Shown: positions 37,328 to 46,927, numbered from the stretch's first letter. The stretch is 64,000 nucleotides of DNA from Pseudomonadales bacterium (GCA_012103535.1 WLWQ01000001.1:992001-1056000), one strand, 5' to 3'. Numbers and translations: made by a program. Notes: a model not told the origin generated them from the letters alone.

Positions 37328-38077
37328 CTATTGATAATCGATCGTCTTTCTTAATACTAAAGGCGAGTAAGCAATGCCATCCGGAGAAGATCCTGTTTCA
37401 TACCCACCCAATATTTCCCGACTCTCAATATCGATAACCATTACCCGGTCCTGACCCGCCAGAGAAAGAAACAAAGTTCGATCATCACTGTAGAGAGTTT
37501 CGCCTTGTGGTCGGGTGCCACTCAAATCAATTGCACCAAGCTCTTCTCTGCTGCGCGCGTTAAAGAATCGAATATTGTTGTTGTTTAAATCTGGCATGAT
37601 GGCATAACGCTCATCATCGGTGAGCAGTATGCGATAGGGCCAATCGAATCCATCCCATTGCGCCAAAGTTTCATCGTTCCCCGCGCCAATCACCGTAACC
37701 ACTTCGTTGTCATTACTGCCGACCCATATTTCTGTACCAGTTTTGTTAGTGGTGATCGCCTCAGGGCGATCCGGCACATTTATAGAACGAAGAAATCGTG
37801 AGTTTGTGACATCGATTACCGACACGCTATCTGCTGCACCGTTGCTGGTATAGGCAACCGAGCCATCTGCGGAGATCGCCTCCATGTGGGATCCATTCTG
37901 ATTGGTGGAAATCGAGCGAACAATTTCACCGGAACCAATATCGATGAAGCTGGCATCATGACCCTGCTTGTTGAGAACGATTAATGTGCCCTGCAGATCA
38001 TCCGGGATGTCCAGCTGAGAATACGCTGGTGCTGCCATCATCATGATCAGAGATATCATGACTATGAATTTCTTCAT
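37328..38077 (-). CDS. Exported YVTN-type beta-propeller protein
   Basis: This 249-residue protein has a signal peptide ending PAYSQ. Its repeated blades are of YVTN type (V-S-V-I-D-V-T-N-S-R, R-P-E-A-I-T-T-N-K-T-G-T-E-I-W-V). At about five blades it is short for a closed propeller. Function unknown, probably a periplasmic binding or scaffold protein. ATG 38077 follows a very strong GGAGGTG. It is convergent with the epimerase gene, with one base between their stops. Confidence 0.8.
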   Translation of the reverse strand: MKKFIVMISLIMMMAAPAYSQLDIPDDLQGTLIVLNKQGHDASFIDIGSGEIVRSISTNQNGSHMEAISADGSVAYTSNGAADSVSVIDVTNSRFLRSINVPDRPEAITTNKTGTEIWVGSNDNEVVTVIGAGNDETLAQWDGFDWPYRILLTDDERYAIMPDLNNNNIRFFNARSREELGAIDLSGTRPQGETLYSDDRTLFLSLAGQDRVMVIDIESREILGGYETGSSPDGIAYSPLVLRKTIDYQ

Positions 38078-38229
38078 GTTGTCACCTCCACAGAGTTATC
38101 TAGAAAGACACAGTGTAAGCACTGTAACGCTTCTACGGAGACAAAGTCACATAGAATTGCGACATAAATCACACCAGATAAGTCAGTTGCAGTCTAATCA
38201 TTCGATTTAAGAAGGATTTATTGAACCAA

Positions 38230-38270
38230 TGAAAAAGGGGTGGAAGTTTGCTGACTTCCACCCCTTCTTT
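38230..38270. terminator. Terminator downstream of DUF1761 gene
   Basis: A 13-base stem (AAGGGGTGGAAGT / ACTTCCACCCCTT, 38235-38247 and 38254-38266) with a six-base loop has T-rich flanks on both strands. It lies 29 nt past the minus-strand stop at 38299. Confidence 0.85.
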
Positions 38271-38298
38271 TATTTGTAAGCTAACTTTTGTTGGCTAA

Positions 38299-38685
38299 CT
38301 ACAGAAACATATTACAAACCACCATGATTACCGCCATGGTAGGTATAAAGGCTCCTTCAACAACTGAAGCATAAACCGAATGCTCAGCAAAAAGATTAGC
38401 TGCAATTAATAGAAAGAAGAAAGTAATACTAATCAGCACGATTGAGGCAATGGACCCATTGGTATAAGCCAATGCTACTACCCAGGCAAACAACAAAGTT
38501 CCTACAAACTGAATTACCAGTGCCGGAACTGGTTGTTTGGCGTCTCCGCCTGTTTTTACTCCAACGCCTTCGCCCCATTTCACGCCAAACATTTTTTGCG
38601 AATACCAGAGTCCGCTTAACATAAAACTGATAATCGTACTGACACCCACAGCCAGCCAGCTTACATTTGTAAATAAAGCTTCCAT
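38299..38685 (-). CDS. DUF1761 membrane protein
   Basis: This 128-residue protein has four transmembrane helices. W-L-A-V-G-V-S-T-I-I-S-F-M-L-S-G-L-W-Y-S at the N-terminus and F-G-V-K-W-G-E in the loop are DUF1761 features, like the protein at 33175-33576. Function unknown. It is single, with its own terminator, and divergent from the amidohydrolase gene, sharing a 169-nt intergenic region. Confidence 0.78.
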   Translation of the reverse strand: MEALFTNVSWLAVGVSTIISFMLSGLWYSQKMFGVKWGEGVGVKTGGDAKQPVPALVIQFVGTLLFAWVVALAYTNGSIASIVLISITFFFLLIAANLFAEHSVYASVVEGAFIPTMAVIMVVCNMFL

Positions 38686-38854
38686 CGGTAGCTCCTATTC
38701 GAATCGCTTACTTAGTAGAGCGGCTGCCCAAGCAATCTCTGAACCGCCAACTCCTCGGCCCTTAGGAATCAATAGAGACTCTGGTGCAGGGCACGAAAAC
38801 AGCGTACTCTAGCTTTCTTTTCCGTCACTGCGAACCGCTTGTGCGAGGTGTGAG

Positions 38855-40456
38855 ATGACTATTCGAAAAACAATAATTAGCTGTTTGCTAGCCTTCTTGT
38901 TGCCAGCATCAACCGTGTTGGCTCAGCAGTCTGGATTCACCGGTTTAAAAGCCGATGCGGTAGATTCTGTCGATTCCATGCAGAAACTCACCCAGGAAAT
39001 TATCGATAGCCTGTTTTCTTTTTCCGAATTAGGTTTTCAGGAATTCGAAACTCAGCGTTATCTCGCCGAAATTCTCCAGGACAACGGTTTCGAAGTTGAA
39101 CTAGGCGTAGCAGGAATTCCTTCTGCCTGGTGGGCGAGCTGGGGCAGTGGCGAACCAGTAATCGCGCTCGGTTCTGATGTCGATGGCATACCCCGCTCTT
39201 CGCAAATGCCAGGCGTTGCGTTTCGCCAACCCATGATCGAAGGCGCACCCGGACACGGCGAAGGTCATAATTCCGGACAAGCGGTAAATATCGTTGCGGC
39301 ACTGGCAGTAAAAGAAATCATGGAACAGGAAAACCTGCCAGGCACTATTGTGCTGTGGCCGGGTATCGCAGAAGAATTACTTGGCACCAAAGCCTGGTAT
39401 GCCCGCGATGGTTTGTTCGAAGATGTGAACGCCGTGCTGTTTACCCACGTTTCTAACAACTTAAGTGTCAGCTGGGGCCGTGCCCGGGGAACCGGACTGG
39501 TCTCCGTGGAATATCTTTTCGATGGTGAAGCCGCACACGGTGCCGGCGATCCCTGGGAAGGACGCAGTGCCCTGGACGCCGTGGAATTAATGAACATCGC
39601 CTGGAATTTCCGCCGCGAACATCTACATCCTTTGCAAAGATCTCATTACGTAATCAGCAATGGTGGCGATCAACCCAATGTAGTTCCCTCTTCCGCCAGC
39701 GTCTGGTATTTCATTCGCGAAGTCACCGCAGACGGTATTCGCGAGAACTTCAATACACTGCACCAAATTGCAGAAGGCGCTGCGCTCATGTCGGATACTT
39801 CGATGTCCAGACGCATAGTCGGAGCAGCGTATCCGCGACACTTTAATCGTCCCATTGCCCAGGCAATGGATGAAAACATTCAGAGAGTTGGCTTGCCGCA
39901 GTGGTCGGAAGACGATCAACAATTCGCTCGCGCGCTGCAGGAATTAATGGGCTCCGATGATCCCCAGGGTCTTTCCACCGAATTATCTGGCATTACTCCT
40001 GATTTGGAAGAACCAATCTCCGGTGGTTCAGATGATATCGGCGATGTCGCCTGGAATGTGCCAACTGTCACCTTACGCTATCCCTCCAATGTAAGAGGAT
40101 TGCAAGGTCACCACTGGTCCAGCGCCATGGCAATGGCTACACCGATTGCTCACAAGGGAGCTGTTTCCGGAGCAAAAGTAATCGCTACAACTATGCTGGA
40201 CTTGTTGCAATCAGAAACATTGGTAGAAGATGCACAGGCTTACTTCGACGACGTGCAGACTGCCACTGAAACCTACACGCCTTTTATCGGCCCTAATGAT
40301 CCACCAGCGATTGAGAAAAACGAAGACATCATGGCGGAGTTTCGACCGCAGCTGGAAGAGCTGTATTACGACCCTAGTCGCTTCGACACTTATCTCGAAC
40401 AATTGGGAATCGATTACCCTCAACTTGAGCCGACTGAAATACGCAGAAACCAATAA
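38855..40456 (+). CDS. Exported M20 family amidohydrolase (AbgB-like)
   Basis: This 533-residue metalloenzyme has a signal peptide ending VLAQ. M20 landmarks: G-S-D-V-D-G-I-P metal-binding Asp, G-H-G-E-G-H-N-S-G-Q, the catalytic E-E pair (I-A-E-E-L-L) and A-A-H-G-A-G in the lid domain. It is similar to p-aminobenzoyl-glutamate or other aminoacyl amidohydrolases, but secreted. ATG 38855 gives the signal. The next gene follows after 20 nt. Confidence 0.9.
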   Translation: MTIRKTIISCLLAFLLPASTVLAQQSGFTGLKADAVDSVDSMQKLTQEIIDSLFSFSELGFQEFETQRYLAEILQDNGFEVELGVAGIPSAWWASWGSGEPVIALGSDVDGIPRSSQMPGVAFRQPMIEGAPGHGEGHNSGQAVNIVAALAVKEIMEQENLPGTIVLWPGIAEELLGTKAWYARDGLFEDVNAVLFTHVSNNLSVSWGRARGTGLVSVEYLFDGEAAHGAGDPWEGRSALDAVELMNIAWNFRREHLHPLQRSHYVISNGGDQPNVVPSSASVWYFIREVTADGIRENFNTLHQIAEGAALMSDTSMSRRIVGAAYPRHFNRPIAQAMDENIQRVGLPQWSEDDQQFARALQELMGSDDPQGLSTELSGITPDLEEPISGGSDDIGDVAWNVPTVTLRYPSNVRGLQGHHWSSAMAMATPIAHKGAVSGAKVIATTMLDLLQSETLVEDAQAYFDDVQTATETYTPFIGPNDPPAIEKNEDIMAEFRPQLEELYYDPSRFDTYLEQLGIDYPQLEPTEIRRNQ

Positions 40457-40476
40457 ACAGGTCGACTACGTTTTTT

Positions 40477-41124
40477 ATGTTGAAGTTATTTATCCATAGC
40501 CTGTTGTTGCTTAGCATCAGCTCCGTAGTTTTCGCACAGGACGAATTACAAACTGCTGTCGATGGAAGTCTGAATGCAAACAATCGCCTGCAAGAAATAC
40601 GAGCACTAGACAACGAACAACCACGAGAGCTTAACGTACTCGTTCCTACGATTGCCCCCGAAGAAATCGACCGGGCTGTGCTCAATCGATTAATGCAGGA
40701 CATTGCCAGTCGTCCGGAGCAAACCAAAACCGAACTCGCTGTCAACGATTCACAGCTGCAAGATATCTTTATCACTATTTCTAATGCCCGCAGTTTTATC
40801 AATAACAGCGAGATGGCCAATGTGCGCTCCATGTGTAATGCCTGGAACAATTCCGAATTGGAAGGCGATCCCCGATATGAAGAAGCCTTGAATGCTTACA
40901 AACGGCGCGCACAATTCACCAAAGACTTTATCGCGAAATACTATCGCATCGTCTTAATGGACATCGAAGCAATCCTGGAAGGTCCGAGCGAGGTACGATT
41001 CATTTCCTACATGGATGATCGACGAAGACGCATGGCTAGCTCCGGTGCGATGACCTGGGGAGCTGTAGTCGAAAATGTGACTAGTGGTCGAGAATCAGTA
41101 GTCTTTCACTGCAGGCGCAATTGA
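40477..41124 (+). CDS. Exported protein of unknown function with repeated C-terminal motif downstream
   Basis: This 215-residue secreted helical protein has a signal peptide ending VFAQ. No family is recognised. A central N-N-S-E-M-A-N-V-R-S-M-C-N-A-W segment carries one Cys and the C-terminus has another in G-R-E-S-V-V-F-H-C-R-R-N. That terminal peptide is encoded again twice in the 220 bases downstream with mostly synonymous changes (see the small ORFs at 41148 and 41252). It lies 20 nt after the amidohydrolase gene, probably the same transcript. Confidence 0.7.
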   Translation: MLKLFIHSLLLLSISSVVFAQDELQTAVDGSLNANNRLQEIRALDNEQPRELNVLVPTIAPEEIDRAVLNRLMQDIASRPEQTKTELAVNDSQLQDIFITISNARSFINNSEMANVRSMCNAWNNSELEGDPRYEEALNAYKRRAQFTKDFIAKYYRIVLMDIEAILEGPSEVRFISYMDDRRRRMASSGAMTWGAVVENVTSGRESVVFHCRRN

Positions 41125-41340
41125 ATTCTATAACCGCCAATGCCGAAATGAGTTATCGACTATCCGGCTATCGCCGAATAGCCGTGTGTGGTCGAGAATC
41201 AGTAGACTTTCACTGTAGACGCAATTGAATCCTATAACCTTCAGTGCCTTAGTGAGTTCTCGACTATTCGTCTTTCGCCGAATAGCCGTTTGTGGAAAAG
41301 AATCCGTAGACTTTCATTGCCGCAGAAATCAAACAAGGAG
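41087..41340 (+). repeat. Three degenerate direct repeats, about 103-bp period
   Basis: Copies begin near 41087, 41190 and 41294. Each encodes a G-R/K-E-S-V-V/D-F-H-C-R-R-N peptide followed by a similar spacer. The first is the C-terminus of the 215-residue protein, the second and third lie in separate small ORFs. Confidence 0.75.
41148..41228 (+). CDS. Candidate 26-residue peptide ORF (repeat copy 2)
   Basis: ATG 41148 to TGA 41226 encodes MSYRLSGYRRIAVCGRES then V-D-F-H-C-R-R-N. It is basic and Cys-containing. Its last 12 residues match the C-terminus of the preceding 215-residue protein through synonymous codons, which suggests selection at protein level. No clear ribosome site is seen. 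It could equally be a relic of a tandem duplication. Confidence 0.35.
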   Translation: MSYRLSGYRRIAVCGRESVDFHCRRN

Positions 41341-41344
41341 TTAG
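41252..41344 (+). CDS. Candidate 30-residue peptide ORF (repeat copy 3)
   Basis: GTG 41252 to TAG 41342 encodes MSSRLFVFRRIAVCGKES followed by V-D-F-H-C-R-R-N-Q-T-R-S. It is parallel to the ORF at 41148 over 26 residues with the same R-R-I-A-V-C-G core. The stop lies two bases before the crotonase GTG start, so translation of the two could be coupled. Coding status is uncertain. Confidence 0.35.
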   Translation: MSSRLFVFRRIAVCGKESVDFHCRRNQTRS

Positions 41345-41346
41345 CT

Positions 41347-42219
41347 GTGCAATCGACCTGTTTCGATGTAACCATAGAAAACAACATCGCCCTTCTCGTT
41401 TTAAACCGACCGGATAAACGCAACAGCATGATTCCGGAATTCTGGGATGATTTGCCGCGCCTCATCAAACAAATTGATGAAGACTCATTGGCACGAGTGA
41501 TTGTCATTTCTTCAACCGGCCCCCATTTTTCTGCCGGCATGGACGTTTCTGTGTTTGGTAGCAGTGTTTCTAGCAGCGAAGAACCGGCAACCCAGGCAAA
41601 ACTCGATCGACTTAAGGGTGCAAAATTCTTAGACACTGTGAAATACCTGCAACAGACTTTTTCCTGTCTGGATGATTGCCGAATCCCGGTTCTAGCCGCA
41701 ATCCAGGGTGGTGCAATCGGCGGTAGCGTCGATTTAATTACTGCCTGCGACATGCGCTACATGTCTGAAGATGCCTTCTTAACCATTTTCGAAATTAATA
41801 TCGGCATGACCGCCGACGTTGGTACTTTCCCTCGCATTACCAGGTTGCTTCCAGAGGGAATCGTCAAAGAACTCGCTTACACTGGCAGGCAAATGGGTGC
41901 GCAGGAAGCAAAAGCATTAGGCATAGTGAATGAAGTGTATCCCGATCAGGAAACTATGTTGCAGGGCGTGATGGCAATTGCTGCAGAAATCGCCAATAAA
42001 GCACCGCTGGCTATCTATGGCAGCAAACGCATCATTAATTACGCGCGAGATCACAGCACGGCTGACACCTTAGACTACATCGGACTGTGGAATGCCAGCA
42101 TGTTGCAGCAAGAAGAAATTAAAGAAGCCATGACTGCTGCTGGAGAGAAACGTGAGGGTGATTTTGTTGATCTACCTGCTGCGCGCAAAAAAATGACTTC
42201 GGGATTAACCGACCAGTAA
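41347..42219 (+). CDS. Enoyl-CoA hydratase/isomerase family protein (dienoyl-CoA isomerase-like)
   Basis: This is a 290-residue crotonase-fold protein. The oxyanion-hole segments are F-S-A-G-M-D and Q-G-G-A-I-G-G. The I-G-M-T-A-D-V-G-T-F-P-R-I stretch with its Asp resembles delta(3,5)-delta(2,4)-dienoyl-CoA isomerases more than hydratases, while Glu positions suggest broad beta-oxidation use. GTG 41347 follows AAGGAG with ideal spacing; the frame continues upstream through the repeats to 41290. Confidence 0.88.
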   Translation: MQSTCFDVTIENNIALLVLNRPDKRNSMIPEFWDDLPRLIKQIDEDSLARVIVISSTGPHFSAGMDVSVFGSSVSSSEEPATQAKLDRLKGAKFLDTVKYLQQTFSCLDDCRIPVLAAIQGGAIGGSVDLITACDMRYMSEDAFLTIFEINIGMTADVGTFPRITRLLPEGIVKELAYTGRQMGAQEAKALGIVNEVYPDQETMLQGVMAIAAEIANKAPLAIYGSKRIINYARDHSTADTLDYIGLWNASMLQQEEIKEAMTAAGEKREGDFVDLPAARKKMTSGLTDQ

Positions 42220-42220
42220 A

Positions 42221-43210
42221 TTAAACTATTCTGTCCAGATACATTTCCATTAACGCCGCACCAGTCCAGGCCAGCGGCGGAATAAATACATAGAGAGCGA
42301 AACGGGAAACAATGGTTAAATCCATCGGCCAGTTTCGCAGCTTAAGAATTTGCTCCCTACGATGTATCAAATCATTCATCTCTCGCAGCTCTTCACCGCT
42401 CAGAGCTTTCGATGCTTTTTCTATTTCCTCATTGATTGCGACGATCAGTTTTTTCTTCTCCGCTCTAATTCTGCGATGAATCGACCATATAGGTAATGGC
42501 ACAAAAATTAGGATTCCGGGAATCACTACCACAAAAGCATTGATATAATTTTCCAGGCGAAACACCTGATCAATAGATTGCAGCGTGACTATAGCCAGCG
42601 AGCCAACCAGCATTAGAAAGGTGTTAAGACCTGCCCGTCCAAAACCATTTAGCTCATCAAGGTTATAAAGATTAATTGGAACCAGCTTGCCGAGTTTGTG
42701 AAAACTCAAACCATCTATAAACCCCATGCACATTACTATCCCGACGAAAAGCCATAAAAGTAACTGCCCAAGCACAATAGCGACACTGACATAAAAACGA
42801 GGATCGGCAAGGTCAAAACTCAAACCAAACCAACCGATATTGTAAAAAATACCAAAAGCTAACGCGGCAATCACACTGACCACCCAGAATCCTGAATATT
42901 TGTAACGAGAGTTGGAAAGGTCCAGGTCAGGCACTCGTGAATTATGAAATTTGAAAGTTGCGTTATTAGTGCGAGTAAGCGCCACAAAACACATCATCAA
43001 ATAAGCTGGCAACACTGCCAGCATGAGTAGCAAACCGGTAATTTCCAGCGGATTGCTGCTCCAGGGCTCAACCGTATCGGGATAAATTGCACCGCTAACT
43101 ACAACAAATAAAAACAAAGGAAGGAATAGAACTGAGCCCGTCACAATAACAGGCCGAGAAAATCTATCGATAATTTTATTAACCAGAATTATTGGAAACG
43201 GTTCCGACAT
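42221..43210 (-). CDS. Multi-span membrane protein with coiled-coil segment, unknown
   Basis: This is a 329-residue integral membrane protein with about seven or eight helices. A charged helical segment near residues 250-300 (R-A-E-K-K-K-L-I-V-A-I-N-E-E-I-E-K-A-S-K-A-L) likely faces the cytoplasm. Family not recognised. ATG 43210 has GGAGCG upstream and is preferred to the start five codons earlier. It is convergent with the crotonase gene, one base between stops. Confidence 0.65.
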   Translation of the reverse strand: MSEPFPIILVNKIIDRFSRPVIVTGSVLFLPLFLFVVVSGAIYPDTVEPWSSNPLEITGLLLMLAVLPAYLMMCFVALTRTNNATFKFHNSRVPDLDLSNSRYKYSGFWVVSVIAALAFGIFYNIGWFGLSFDLADPRFYVSVAIVLGQLLLWLFVGIVMCMGFIDGLSFHKLGKLVPINLYNLDELNGFGRAGLNTFLMLVGSLAIVTLQSIDQVFRLENYINAFVVVIPGILIFVPLPIWSIHRRIRAEKKKLIVAINEEIEKASKALSGEELREMNDLIHRREQILKLRNWPMDLTIVSRFALYVFIPPLAWTGAALMEMYLDRIV

Positions 43211-43349
43211 TTGTCGCTCCTGCAATACCTGGGCTCAATCTTAACTTAAAATGGCTACTCAGCTCGAGGCCAGAAAGGACCAGGTTGTAGACTTTTCCGG
43301 CCGCCCCTCTTACTCTTAGTCCAACAATAATAATCAGCCGAGAATCTCT

Positions 43350-44423
43350 ATGATTGCCAAGCTTGCATTCTGCCGCGCAAAACTCAGCATCCTTGTTTTC
43401 AGCCTGTTGGCGGTAACATCTTGTTTCGCGCAACAACCAGATTTGAGTTCCGTAACAATTACTCGATTAGCAGATAAGCCCATTATCGGGCCAGATCTTC
43501 ATCCGAGTATTGGAGTAAATATCCAGGGGCCGTCAATGATTCGAGTACCCGATTGGGTCGAGAATCCACTGGGCAAATATTATCTCTACTTCGCGGATCA
43601 TAAAGGGCTCTATATTAGACTCGCCTATGCTGATGAAATCACCGGGCCCTGGCAGATTCATGAACCTGGCAGTCTCAAGATCGAGCACTCATTCTTTGCA
43701 CCTACACCACCTCCAATTTCTGATGAACAACTCGCTGAACTGACTGCTGCCCGAAGCGGAGTTTCCGGCTTAGGCTCTCCTGTTTCTCATGATCTCGCCC
43801 TTGAATTTACCCTTCCCCATATCGCATCTCCAGATGTTCATGTTGATGATGAAAGCCAGACCATCATCATGTACTACCATGGATTAGAAGGGCCCGCTTT
43901 TCAACATTCACGGGTAGCAACTTCCAATGACGGTATCGATTTTATTGCCTATGAAGAAAATTTAGGGCGTACTTATATGCGGGCGTTCGAGCACGACAAT
44001 ATGACCTATGTGTTAGCCATGCCTGGCCAGTTTTATCGCTCAGAAGATGGCTTCACTAATTTCGAAGAAGGACCGCGCCTGTTTGTCCCGAACATGCGTC
44101 ACTCAGCAGTTATTGTTCGAGGAAATTATCTCTATGTTTTCTGGACCCGGGTAGGTGATGCCCCAGAAAGCATCATGTTAAGCACCATAGATATCAGCTC
44201 AGACTGGATGGATTGGCAGGAATCGGAAGCAGTTGTACTGCTTAGTCCGGAATTTGAATGGGAAGGAGCAAACGCTCCGAATGAACCATCAGTGCGTAGT
44301 ACAGCGTATGGACAAGTAAACCAATTACGTGATCCTGCTCTGTACATCGAAGACGGTGTCGTTTATCTACTCTATGCAGTGGCTGGAGAAAGTGGCATAG
44401 CACTGGCTCGCGTAGACTTCTAA
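43350..44423 (+). CDS. Exported five-bladed propeller (GH43-like) protein
   Basis: This 357-residue protein has a signal peptide ending CFAQQ. Repeated blades (G-K-Y-Y-L-Y-F-A-D-H, I-I-M-Y-Y-H-G, Y-L-Y-V-F-W-T-R, V-V-Y-L-L-Y-A-V-A-G) match the five-bladed propeller fold of GH43/GH32 glycosidases. The three catalytic acids cannot be assigned with confidence, so hydrolytic activity is open. It is the first of three plus-strand genes. Confidence 0.75.
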   Translation: MIAKLAFCRAKLSILVFSLLAVTSCFAQQPDLSSVTITRLADKPIIGPDLHPSIGVNIQGPSMIRVPDWVENPLGKYYLYFADHKGLYIRLAYADEITGPWQIHEPGSLKIEHSFFAPTPPPISDEQLAELTAARSGVSGLGSPVSHDLALEFTLPHIASPDVHVDDESQTIIMYYHGLEGPAFQHSRVATSNDGIDFIAYEENLGRTYMRAFEHDNMTYVLAMPGQFYRSEDGFTNFEEGPRLFVPNMRHSAVIVRGNYLYVFWTRVGDAPESIMLSTIDISSDWMDWQESEAVVLLSPEFEWEGANAPNEPSVRSTAYGQVNQLRDPALYIEDGVVYLLYAVAGESGIALARVDF

Positions 44424-44444
44424 AAGCCTAACGAGGAATTTAAC

Positions 44445-45305
44445 GTGCTGAAACCCATCATCGGGATCGTCATAATCTTACTCATCAGTGGCGGCCTGGC
44501 ATTCGCCGGCAGCCAGGGCAGCGTCTATGTGCCCCGGGTACCGCTGTTCGCTATTTGCGCCAGCATCGGATTCGTCTTGCACTGGATCGTGTTCGTTCCC
44601 AGCTTCATCTTCCAAACCGAGCACTATTTCGATTTAACCGGATCAATCTCCTACATCGCCACTGTTACCGTAGCCGCTTTAGTTCATCCTTACCTAGATC
44701 TACGGGGGCTTCTCATCTGCGTATTAATTGCAATCTGGGCAGCTCGACTGGGCAGCTTCTTATTTACACGGGTTAAGAAAGCCGGCCAGGATCGACGCTT
44801 TAATGAGATTAAGAAAAAGTTCTGGCGCTATCTCTTCACCTGGACGCTTGGTGGTGCCTGGGTATTCATCACCATGGCCGCAGGTCTGGCGGCGGTAACC
44901 TCGATGACTCAACGGCCGCTAGGGATTTGGGTAGACCTAGGATTTCTTCTTTGGACCGCGGGATTCGTGATCGAGGTCGTTGCCGACCAACAGAAAACCA
45001 ACTTCCGAAAAAATCCAGATAATGCTGACAAGTTCATAACAACAGGTTTATGGACCTATTCCCGACACCCCAATTACTTCGGTGAAATAATACTGTGGCT
45101 AGGAATTGCCGTCATTGCTTTTCCCACACTGGTAGGCTGGCAATTCGTAACTCTAATCTCACCAGTGTTCGTCGCGTTTCTGTTAATTAAGATTAGCGGT
45201 GTGAAGCTACTAGAAGAAGGCGGACAAGAACGCTGGGGCTCTGATCCGGCTTACCAGGAATACGTTGCAACAACTTCAGTATTAGTACCGATGCCTAAAA
45301 AATAA
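44445..45305 (+). CDS. DUF1295 membrane protein (steroid reductase-like)
   Basis: This is a 286-residue multi-span membrane protein of the DUF1295/isoprenylcysteine methyltransferase-steroid 5-alpha-reductase group. The C-terminal G-L-W-T-Y-S-R-H-P-N-Y-F-G-E motif is diagnostic. The group reduces or methylates lipophilic substrates; specific activity unknown. GTG 44445 follows GAGGAA and lies 21 nt after the propeller gene. Confidence 0.9.
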   Translation: MLKPIIGIVIILLISGGLAFAGSQGSVYVPRVPLFAICASIGFVLHWIVFVPSFIFQTEHYFDLTGSISYIATVTVAALVHPYLDLRGLLICVLIAIWAARLGSFLFTRVKKAGQDRRFNEIKKKFWRYLFTWTLGGAWVFITMAAGLAAVTSMTQRPLGIWVDLGFLLWTAGFVIEVVADQQKTNFRKNPDNADKFITTGLWTYSRHPNYFGEIILWLGIAVIAFPTLVGWQFVTLISPVFVAFLLIKISGVKLLEEGGQERWGSDPAYQEYVATTSVLVPMPKK

Positions 45306-45322
45306 ATGCTCAGGAAGATAAT

Positions 45323-46927
45323 ATGAAAACGTTTCATCGACTACTTTCTACTCTAATCGCATTACTTCTACTAAGCGGAATAGCCACTTCAGTTTCCGCT
45401 CAGCAATCAAGCAATCTTCGTCAATCCTGCTCCCTGTTAACGAACGTATCGCTTCCTGACACCGCAATCTCTTCGGCCGAAGTCGTTGCCGCCAATAGTT
45501 TCACTCCGCCGCGAGCAGATAGCGCGCTGGGCACACCAGCTTTCTGTCGAATCGTTGGTGTCACTTCGCCCCAGGTTAATTTTGAAGTGTGGTTGCCGCT
45601 GGATAGCTGGAATGGGAAATACAATGGCGTCGGTAATGGGGGCATGGCTGGCGTTATCAGTTACGCCGCCATGGCGGGAGCATTAAACCGCGGTTATGCC
45701 ACTGCCAGCACCGATACCGGCCACGATCAATCCGGCGGCTTATTCGATGCTTCCTGGGCATCGGGCCGACCTGACTTGATCGAAGACTTTGGTCATCGTG
45801 GACTGCATGTGACGACGGTAAACGCCAAAGCGATTACCGAAGAATTTTATAATTCCGCTCCCGCCTATGCCTATTACACCGGTTGTTCCAAAGGCGGACA
45901 GATGGGTTTAATGGAAGCACAACGTTATCCCGAAGATTTCGATGGCATTGTCGCCGGCAATCCAGCGAACGATTGGACACGATTCTATGCCGGCGCTCAT
46001 CTCTGGTATTCACTGGCGATGTTAGAAAACAACAATGCCGGCTGGATTCCACGCGCCAAACTCCCGGCTTTCGGCAATGCAGTTAATGCAGCCTGCGATG
46101 CACTGGATGGCATTGAAGACGGCATCCTGCAAAACCCTCTCGCCTGTAATTTCGAACCAGCATCAATGCAATGCCCCGCCGGCGTCGATAACGACTCCTG
46201 CCTAACACCGCAACAAGTAACAGCCGTTGAAAAAATCTGGTCAGGTGTCACGACATCTTCCGGCGATCTTGTTTATCCAGGTCTAGTTCCCGGCGGCGAA
46301 GCTGATCCCGGCGGCTGGGGACGTTGGGTAACTGGTGCCGAACCCTATACCTCATTACATTGGTTAGGAGGCGAAGGCTTCTTCCGTTGGTTTGTTTTCG
46401 ACGACCCTGAATGGGATTTTACTGCATTCGATTATGATTCCGATCTCGAATACGCCTTACAGAAAGTCGGACCGGCAGTTGATTCAGACAATCCTGATTT
46501 GCGCCCACTAAGAGACAACGGTTCAAAGTTAATCGTCTATCATGGCTGGAGTGATCCAGACATCTCACCTGTTGCCTCAATAAATTACTTCGAAGAGGTT
46601 GTAAAAGTCATCGGTGATGACATGCGCGCATCAAATTACGATACCGCATTACGCAGCACCCAAAATTTCTTTCGTCTGTTTATGGTGCCTGGCATGGGAC
46701 ACTGTGCCGGTGGACCCGGCCCCGATCGTTTCGACGCCTTATCTGCACTAGAGAATTGGGTAGAAAATGGTATTGCACCTGATTCAATGCAAGCCTCAAA
46801 AATTCAAAACGGCGAAGTTACCAGAAGTCGACCATTATGCGTTTATCCAGAAGTAGCTACCTATTCTGGCGCTGGCAGTACGGATGATGCAGTGAATTTT
46901 TATTGCGCAGCACCGGCCAATAATTAG
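45323..46927 (+). CDS. Tannase/feruloyl esterase family protein
   Basis: This 534-residue secreted esterase has a signal peptide ending VSAQ. The nucleophile elbow is G-C-S-K-G-G-Q-M-G with the catalytic Ser. The acid/base side shows Y-H-G-W-S-D-P-D and G-M-G-H-C-A-G-G. The paired Cys residues around the active site (one in G-C-S-K, one in G-H-C) are a family feature. It should cleave phenolic ester bonds such as galloyl or feruloyl esters. AGGAAG precedes ATG 45323. It is the last conventional gene before the cassette array. Confidence 0.92.
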   Translation: MKTFHRLLSTLIALLLLSGIATSVSAQQSSNLRQSCSLLTNVSLPDTAISSAEVVAANSFTPPRADSALGTPAFCRIVGVTSPQVNFEVWLPLDSWNGKYNGVGNGGMAGVISYAAMAGALNRGYATASTDTGHDQSGGLFDASWASGRPDLIEDFGHRGLHVTTVNAKAITEEFYNSAPAYAYYTGCSKGGQMGLMEAQRYPEDFDGIVAGNPANDWTRFYAGAHLWYSLAMLENNNAGWIPRAKLPAFGNAVNAACDALDGIEDGILQNPLACNFEPASMQCPAGVDNDSCLTPQQVTAVEKIWSGVTTSSGDLVYPGLVPGGEADPGGWGRWVTGAEPYTSLHWLGGEGFFRWFVFDDPEWDFTAFDYDSDLEYALQKVGPAVDSDNPDLRPLRDNGSKLIVYHGWSDPDISPVASINYFEEVVKVIGDDMRASNYDTALRSTQNFFRLFMVPGMGHCAGGPGPDRFDALSALENWVENGIAPDSMQASKIQNGEVTRSRPLCVYPEVATYSGAGSTDDAVNFYCAAPANN

